64,000 nucleotides of DNA from Cyathus striatus (lineage: Eukaryota; Basidiomycota; Agaricomycetes; Agaricales; Nidulariaceae): contig JAOVFP010000014.1 in the NCBI GenBank assembly GCA_025738555.1, forward strand, positions 1,860,001-1,924,000, in the 5' to 3' direction. The notes beneath the pieces are model-generated. The model made no database searches. It worked only from the letters and a program-made list of their open reading frames with translations, and was not told where the DNA came from. The position numbers were made by a program, and so were the translations under genes. This document shows, one piece after another, positions 57,291-64,000 of the stretch (position 1 is its first letter; every line of letters starts with the position of its first letter).

Positions 57291-59850
57291 TTGTGACGTG
57301 AAATGTAGTCTATAAGAACTGGACTGGAATAATTGATGGGATGATCCATATACGGACAGATGTGATAAGCGTGTGATATATGTTTTCCGCTTTCTGAAAA
57401 TGACAGATGAGTCAGCACATGAACGCAGTGCGACAAGACTAGATTTCTGTCATCTGGTGAATGTAGTGGAAGGAGGCAAGATCTTAATTTTCACTTTTTC
57501 GCATTTATTAATGCATTATGAGGATGTATAATATGGAATAATTATATAATGTTATATCAACATCTAACTGAACGGATCGTGCGTGTTCTACATTTATAAT
57601 AGCGATGTAGAGGATGTAAATTAATGTGGTAGAAGTGGTGCATGTAGACTGGATGTCTTGTGATTGGTGGGATGTGCCATATGCGAACAGAAGTGATAAG
57701 CGTGGGATATTTGTGTTGCGCAGTCCGAAAATAACAAATGAGTCAGCACATGAACGCAGCGCGACAAGACTAGATTCATGTCATCTGGTGAATGTGGCAG
57801 AAGGAGGCAAGATCTTCATTTGTAATTTTTCGCATTTATTAATGCATTATGAGGATGTATAATATGGAATAATTATATTATGTTATATCTACATCTAACT
57901 GAACATATCGTGCATGTTCTACATTTCTAATAGCGAAGTAGAGGATATGAATTAATGAGGTAGAAGTGGTGCATGTAGACTGGATATCTTATGATTGATA
58001 GGATGTGCCATATGCGGACAGATGTGATAAGCATGGAATATTTGTGTTGCGCATTCCGAAAATAACAGATGAGTCAGCACATGATTGCAGCGCGACGAGA
58101 CTAGATTCCTATCATGTGGTGAATGCGGTGGAAGAATGTAAGATCTTAATTTTCACATTTTCGCATTTATTACTGCATAATGGCAATCTATCATATAGAA
58201 TACCTATATTATGAAATATTTACAGTGTGATGATTCCTGAGTTATTTTTATCTTGAGCATTCAGAAAACGACAGATTCCTAAAGCCTTTGCCAATCATGT
58301 ACAAATAGCGCACATTTGCTGTCATCTGGTGAATGTGGCGGAAGGAGACAAGATCTTAATTCTTAATTTTCGCATTTTTCAGAGCATTATGACGATCTAT
58401 CATATAGTATCATTATATTGTGGAATATCTGCATCTAACTTAATGGATCGTGCATGTTCTACATCTCTAATAGCGAAGTAGATGATGTGAATTAATGAGG
58501 TAGAAGTGGTGCATGTAGACTGGATATCTTATGATTGATAGGATGTGCCATATGCAGACTGAAGTGATAAGCATGGGATATTTGTCTTCCGCATTCCGAA
58601 AATGACAAATGAGTCAGCACATGAATGCAGCGCAATGAGGCTAGGTTCCTGTCATCTGGTGAATGTGGTGGATGGAGGCAAGATCTATATTTTTAATTTT
58701 TCACATTTAGTAGTACATTATGAGGATCTATCATATGGAATAATTATGTAATGACATATCTACATCTAACTGAATGGATCGAGCATGTTCTACATTTCTA
58801 ATAGCGAAGTAGATAATCTAAATTAATGAGGTAGAAGTGGTGCATGTAGACTGGATATCATATGATTGATAGGATGTGCCATACGCGGACACATATGATA
58901 AGCATGGGATATTTGTATTGCGCCTTCCGAAATTGGCAGATGAGTCAGCACATGAACACAGTGTGACGAGACTAGTTTCCTGTCATCTGGTGAATGTAGC
59001 AGAAGGAGGCATGATCTATATTTTTAATTTCTCGCATTTATTAGTGCATTATGAGGATCTATCATATGGAATATGTATATGATGAAATATCTACATCTAA
59101 CTGAATGGATCATGCATGTTATACATTTCTAATAGCGATGTAGAGGATCTAAATTAATGAGGTAGAAGTTATGCATGTATACTGGATATCCTATTATTGA
59201 TGGGATGTGCCATATGCGGACAGAAGTGACATGCATGGGATATTGATTTGTGCATTCTAAATATGACAGATGCATCTGATAATTATACCAGTGCGATGAG
59301 ACTAGATTCCTGTCATCTGGTTAATTTGGCGGAAGGAGGCAAGATTATAATTTTCACTTTTTCGCATTTATTAATGCATTACGGGGATCTATCATATGGA
59401 ATAGGTATATTGTGAAATATCTACATCTATCTGAATGCATTATGCATTTCCTATATTTCTAATAGTGAAGTATAGGATTCAAATTAATGAGGAAGAAGTG
59501 GTGCATGTAGACTGGATATCTTATGATTGATGGGATGTGCCATACGTAAACAGATGGGATAAGCATGGGATATTGGTTTGTGCATTCTGAAAATGACACA
59601 TGAGTCAGCACATGAACGCAGCATGACGAGACTAGATTCCTATCATGTGGTGAATGCGGCGGACAAATGTAAGATCTTAATTTTCACTTTTTCGCATTTA
59701 TTACTGCATAATGGCGATCTATCATATAAAATACATATATTATGAAATACTTACAGTGTGATGATCCCTGTGCTATGTTTATCTTGAGCATTCAGAGAAT
59801 GACAGATTCCTAAAGCCTTTGCCAATCATGTACAAATAACTCACATTTGC
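57290..59850. repeat. 331-bp satellite, about seven copies
   Basis: Anchor CATGTAGACTGGAT(A/G)TC occurs at 57641, 57972, 58512, 58842, 59173 and 59503; spacing is 330-331 bp except 540 between the second and third, where a 210-bp partial unit is inserted. A degenerate first copy begins near 57310. That partial unit recurs at the right end (59750-59850). Units share GATGAGTCAGCACATGAACG and TTTCGCATTTATTA. Several copies keep a plus-strand frame of about 65-78 codons. Confidence 0.9.
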
Positions 59851-59993
59851 TGGGGTATCGCTCCGCGACACTCCAACATTTATTAGGGCATCATACTGCT
59901 TTATCTTAAGCAATAGTTATGGAGATTACATTCATAATAGCGAACTACGTGACTGGTTATTCCAGCAATTTCAAGAAATACATTATTCATTAT

Positions 59994-61040
59994 TTATTTT
60001 AAATAATGTATGTCATAATCTTCCTGCCGCCACACTACATTCCAGTCCGGCTTCGTTGTGCTCCATTCTTCGTACATTCCATTGTAATCAAAGCGAACCC
60101 ATGTCAACTTCTTACCCACTTCATTCAAGTTGTATTCTCCTCTTGAAGATGGCAACCATCCATTACCACCACTGGACCGCATTCTGTACCAGCCTGAGAT
60201 CTCTTGATCAGTAGGTGGGGCTTCATGTTCGACGTTGGAGCTGGATGCCGATGGTGGCACTGGCGGAGTAATTTAGGTCACGAGGCCCTCCCAAAACCTT
60301 TCCAACGTTGGGGGCGCAGGAAATTCAGACGCCAATTGTTGTGCTTCATTGCTCCACTGCAAGTATTCGTCTATATTGTATGTATCATCAACCAGTCCAT
60401 ATAGCTGAAGGATTTCCTTGTCGAATAACCCTATGATGTGCGAGTCGAGGGCCGGGACTACAATTTTTAGAATGAAGAGCGCATAGCACACGTATTCAAA
60501 ATTGAGGTACAGATACCACGCTACAACAGGCGGATTACCATACTCTAGTAGTATGGACATATCTGCATAATTGATGTTAATTCGATTTGTAATCTATAAT
60601 AATATATTCTTACTTTCGTGGATAATGTCGCAGCTCAAGACAGGAAGGAGGGTGAGTTTTGGATGACTTCCTATCCCATGACAGTTCTGTATTCCTTCAA
60701 TACTGCATCAAGAGCAGTTAGGGGGGCTGTGGACAAAGTCAATTGTGCAGGCCTCCTCTACCAGAACGCGAAAGTAGACTTAGTATAATCAACATTTAAT
60801 TGACTTGATTGACATACCTGCTTCAAAGCATCTATCGCATGCATACTTTTTCGTGTACTCTCTCAGTTCATTAACTATATTTTTCAGCATACGCCAGACT
60901 GGAATCACGCCTTGCCCCAAATTGGAGTATGGCCGCACATAGGGTCCCTAATGATCAACCAGTTAGACAAGACATGCGCCGAGAATAAGACTCACTGGAA
61001 CGGTGTTGAGAATGAAACTCCGGAGTGGCCCCCCCTTCAT
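59994..61040 (-). pseudogene. Cysteine-cluster protein with Zn2Cys6-like spacing, two in-frame stops
   Basis: Four-exon gene: exon 1 61040-60996 (ATG 61040, MKGGPLRSFILNTVP), exon 2 60947-60818, exon 3 60757-60614, exon 4 60562-59994; introns are 48, 60 and 51 bp with CTAAC or ATTAAC branch-like sites and consistent phase. The cluster is CDRCFEAEEAC, then ten residues, then C-x2-C-x7-C (ending IQNC): C-x2-C-x6-C-x10-C-x2-C-x7-C. Two hydrophobic stretches (VVAWYLYLNFEYVCYALFIL) follow, then an acidic/Pro C-terminus with GWYRMRSS. Stops in frame: TGA 60708-60710, inside the second half-cluster, and TAA 60273-60275. TAA might be the natural end; the TGA indicates decay, assembly error or an unmodelled intron. 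Family not named; it resembles the antisense genes in Gypsy-1 and Gypsy-2 in cysteine spacing. Confidence 0.55.
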
Positions 61041-61800
61041 GCCGACCGCATAAAAATATTGAGGGACCTTGGTGGAGATAGTTTTCTGCATGCTGGCGAG
61101 ACTGGAAGTACAAACTGAGAGAGGGTGGGTTGGTGTAGGGAGATAGTGAGTTGGGAAGTGATGAGGACGAGTGTTTTAAGAGGGTGGGTTGGTGTACGGA
61201 GGAAGGAATAGTGAGCCAGGAAGTTACGAGGACGAGTTTTTTGATGTGCAACTGAGCTGGATATGTCCGTGTTTCAGGGATATGAGTTAAAAACACTACG
61301 GCTCACCAAAGATGTGCCTAAATTCAAGTTTTCCATGTTTTCCTCTAGCCTATTAGTATCACCGATGCCGGATATAGATTATCTATTTTAAGTAATTCTA
61401 ACAGGACCAGATAAAGACCAGTATAGTAATAGTTCCGATGGGGCTTGTTTCGTCGTATCTATGTGTTCTCCATTTGAAGTCGTCGCATCCACAGAGAAAA
61501 CTGCTCTTCATTTGCCGCTGTAATGACAAAAGGAAGCAAAGATGGCTGTACTATGGTGACAAAGTGTTAAACATTATTTTCTACCTTTAATACATGGGGC
61601 TATCGAAACTAAAATCCACTAGTCATAGTTCTTTGTTGTGTATACATTCAAACAACATGCTTCTATAAGATTGTACCTCTTCTTTAGGTGGCAGCCATTG
61701 AAGAGCTTTACGTGCCATCCAAGGGGTGTTAGCCATTTGGATCATAAAAAGCCCAGGTTTTATGAAAAAGTGATCACAAAATCCCTGACTTCCATGATCA
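61041..61800. other. Nothing recognised
   Basis: Upstream of the cysteine-cluster gene. A short imperfect duplication (GAGAGGGTGGGTTGGTGTA at 61119, AAGAGGGTGGGTTGGTGTAC at 61178) is the only visible structure. Confidence 0.4.
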
Positions 61801-61849
61801 CTGCTAAAATCTAATGGTATTTATTATTATTAATGAATGTATGAGTGAT

Positions 61850-62530
61850 CAAAGGTGATCATTGAATGTTATAATAGTGTATGATGGATATGTAAGGGCA
61901 TATTGACTACTAATGAATACTAATGAATGTGAAAGTGATCATAAGTGATCATGATGTGATATAATAGTGTATTATAGTGTGTAATAACTACTAGTGAATA
62001 CTAATGGATGTGTAAGTGATCATAAGTGATCATGGTATGTTGTAGTAGCATATTATAGTGCATAATGACTACTAGTGAATACTAATGGATATGGAAGTGA
62101 TCATAAGTGATCATGGTATGTTGTAATAGCATATTATAGTGCATAACGACTACCAGTGAACACCAATGGATGTGGAAGTGATCATAAGTGATCATGGTAT
62201 GTTGTAATAGCATATTATAGTGTGTAATGATTAATGGTGAATACTAATGGATGTGGAAGTGATCATAAGTGATCATGGTATAGTATAATGGTGTATTATA
62301 GTGTGTAATGACTACTAGTTAATACTAATGAATGTGGAAGTGGTCATATGTGATCATGATATGTTATAATAGTGTTTTGTAGTGCATAATGACTACTGGT
62401 GAATATTAATGAATGTAGAAGTGATCATAAGTGATCATGGTATGTTATAATAGCATATTATTGTGTGTAATGCCTACTAGTTAATACTAATAAATGTAAA
62501 AGTGATCATAAGTGATCATTGTATAAATAA
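61850..62530. repeat. 81-bp tandem repeat, about eight copies
   Basis: GTGATCATAAGTGATCAT recurs at 61936, 62016, 62097, 62178, 62259, 62340 (variant), 62421 and 62502: spacing 80 then 81 throughout. Each unit contains a near-palindromic TGATCATAAGTGATCA and TATTATAGTG. Noncoding. Confidence 0.9.
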
Positions 62531-62577
62531 TAGCACATTAATTTATAAATGAATATAAGAATATCACATTTTCCCAC

Positions 62578-63340
62578 ATGTCACCTCTCACGCTCGTCAC
62601 ATTCGTCACATATGTCACGAATGTTACGAATGTCACGCTCCACATATTTGTCACATATGTCACATATGTCATGTATGTAGCATTTGTCATACTTGTCACA
62701 CTTATTGTGTATGTCACATATGTCACACCTGTTATGTACGTCACATTTGTCATACTTGTCACACTTATTGTGTATGTCGCACATTTGTCACACCTGTCAC
62801 GTATGTTGCATTTGTCATACTTGTCACACCTGTTGTATTTGTAACGTATGTCACACGTGTCACAGTACAAATGTCACACTCCTCATATTTGTCACACCTG
62901 TTGTATATGTCATGTATGTAGCATTTGTCACACTTGTCACACTTTTTATACATGCCACACCTGTTATATATGTCACATTTGTCATGCATATCACATTCTT
63001 ACATGTCATACTTGTCAGATTTGTCACACTTGTCATGCATATCACATTTATCTTACATGTCATACTTGTCAGATTCGTCACACTCGTCACATATGTCACA
63101 CATTTTACTACTGGTTATATATATCACACTTATTACTCTCATCTGTCACAAATGTCATGCTTTCCACATCTGTCACCCTTTTTTCTGTCTGCTATACCCG
63201 TCACACTCTTCAAGCATTATTCATATAACATTTATCATATTTTACACATTCATCACATTCCTTACATATTTGTCACATTTTCCATGTCTGTTATATCTGT
63301 CATATATTTTCTCTCATTTTGTTACACTTTTCTTACATAT
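62578..63340. repeat. 9-bp minisatellite (TGTCACAxx)
   Basis: Roughly 80 degenerate 9-bp units such as TGTCACATT, TGTCATACT and TGTCACACT. Because the period is a multiple of three, long frames exist on both strands (reading VTYVTN or CHTCHT patterns); these are by-products of the repeat. Unit quality falls off towards 63340. Confidence 0.85.
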
Positions 63341-64000
63341 CACATTTTTCACTTATATTACACATTATATTTCTATAAGTATTACATACATTACAAAATG
63401 AAGATTCTATTTCATTCCCCTACTTCAAACCTGTTTTGGTGAACACATCTTTAGTGTACCAATCTTAAGTATTAAAATAGAAACATATGACTTGCTATAA
63501 TATATCTGAACACAAAGTACTGCATTGCACACAGCACACAAGTTGAAGTCAATGATCCTTATGTTTCTGATCTTTGTCAAAGCTCACATCAGTATTTAGA
63601 CATTCATACAGTTACATGTGTAATAACTGTCTCAAGAATCTCATGTCAAATATGACATATATGACACTATGCCATCTGCAATCAGTTTGAAATTGTCAAG
63701 GTTGATAGCCTTCACTGAGTTATGGGAATTATACATTTTAAGCACTCACATGATTGTTACATTTAACTACTTGTTTTATTTAAGTCTCAGGTGAGAGTAA
63801 GCTGAGAGTCAGTTGAGACATCTGTGAGAATGATACATACAACAGCTGGTTATGTAGCAGTTCTTGCTTATGAATAGATAAGTACTAGTAGGACATGAAA
63901 ACAGTATCATATTGACATCAAGACTTGAGACATTAGAAAGTTATAAGTTTTAACAATAACATGGAACTATAGTAGAATGAGTAACATGAATAAAACAACA
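63341..64000. other. Nothing recognised
   Basis: AT-rich unique-looking sequence to the window end. No supportable gene or repeat. Confidence 0.4.

Noticed and set aside
57290..59850. Possible CRISPR-like array
   Set aside because: Units of 331 bp are repeated without short unique spacers, and the genome is eukaryotic. This is a satellite.
62538..63442. Several open frames of up to 252 codons with VTYVTN/CHTCHT patterns on both strands
   Set aside because: They are by-products of a 9-bp minisatellite; overlapping frames in several phases are open at once, which real genes would not show.
1..64000. tRNA, rRNA or riboswitch genes
   Set aside because: No cloverleaf with T-loop GGTTCGAATC-type sequence and no rRNA core motifs were found by eye; a covariance-model search would be needed to exclude them fully.

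Overview
The window looks like nuclear DNA of a filamentous basidiomycete, most likely an agaricomycete. The host-type genes have many short introns (about 47-80 bp, GT..AG, often with a CTAAC- or TTAAT-like branch site). The gene families also fit: a multi-exon fungal 7-TM family, a CxC5/CxC6 KDZ-associated cysteine-cluster protein, an rva_4-type integrase core, a BTB fragment and chromodomain Ty3/Gypsy elements. I see no bacterial features, rRNA, tRNA or CRISPR. All calls come from reading the sequence by eye; no alignment or database search was run.

Layout. 1-1.3 kb: nothing recognised. 1.3-11.6 kb: a full-length chromovirus (Gypsy-1) with two 664-bp LTRs and the target duplication ATAGA. 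It carries two later insertions, one in gag and one in pol, and an antisense spliced gene between pol and the 3' LTR. 11.6-16 kb: AT-rich DNA with a 207-bp tandem repeat. 16-26.8 kb: three intact minus-strand copies (A, B, C) of a seven-exon 7-TM gene, in a duplicated unit that includes promoter, 3' flank and an upstream noncoding block (block X). B's 3' flank is split by a solo-LTR-like insertion. 26.9-31.5 kb: a decayed CxC5/CxC6 gene, then two fold-back elements whose arms are made of minisatellites. 31.5-44.4 kb: a host-type gene cut by a second chromovirus (Gypsy-2, target duplication TTTTC), an rva_4-type integrase pseudogene cut by a solo LTR (target duplication CCTGT), and a BTB fragment. 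45-53 kb: the 7-TM unit again in inverted orientation, with a dead plus-strand gene copy (D) and several copies of block X. 53.9-57 kb: a truncated Ty1/Copia element in one frame with ten stops. 57.3-59.9 kb: a 331-bp satellite. 60-61 kb: a four-exon cysteine-cluster gene with two in-frame stops. 61.8-63.3 kb: 81-bp and 9-bp tandem arrays.

How it fits together. The only clearly intact genes are 7-TM copies A, B and C. Nearly everything else is transposon, transposon-broken gene or tandem repeat. The most unusual pattern is that both chromoviruses carry an antisense gene whose product has Zn2Cys6-like cysteine spacing followed by a predicted coiled coil. In both, one intron sits between the two halves of the cluster. 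A separate gene at 60-61 kb has nearly the same cysteine pattern. Many broken reading frames carry TGA where arginine (CGA) is expected, which suggests C-to-T decay at CpG sites.
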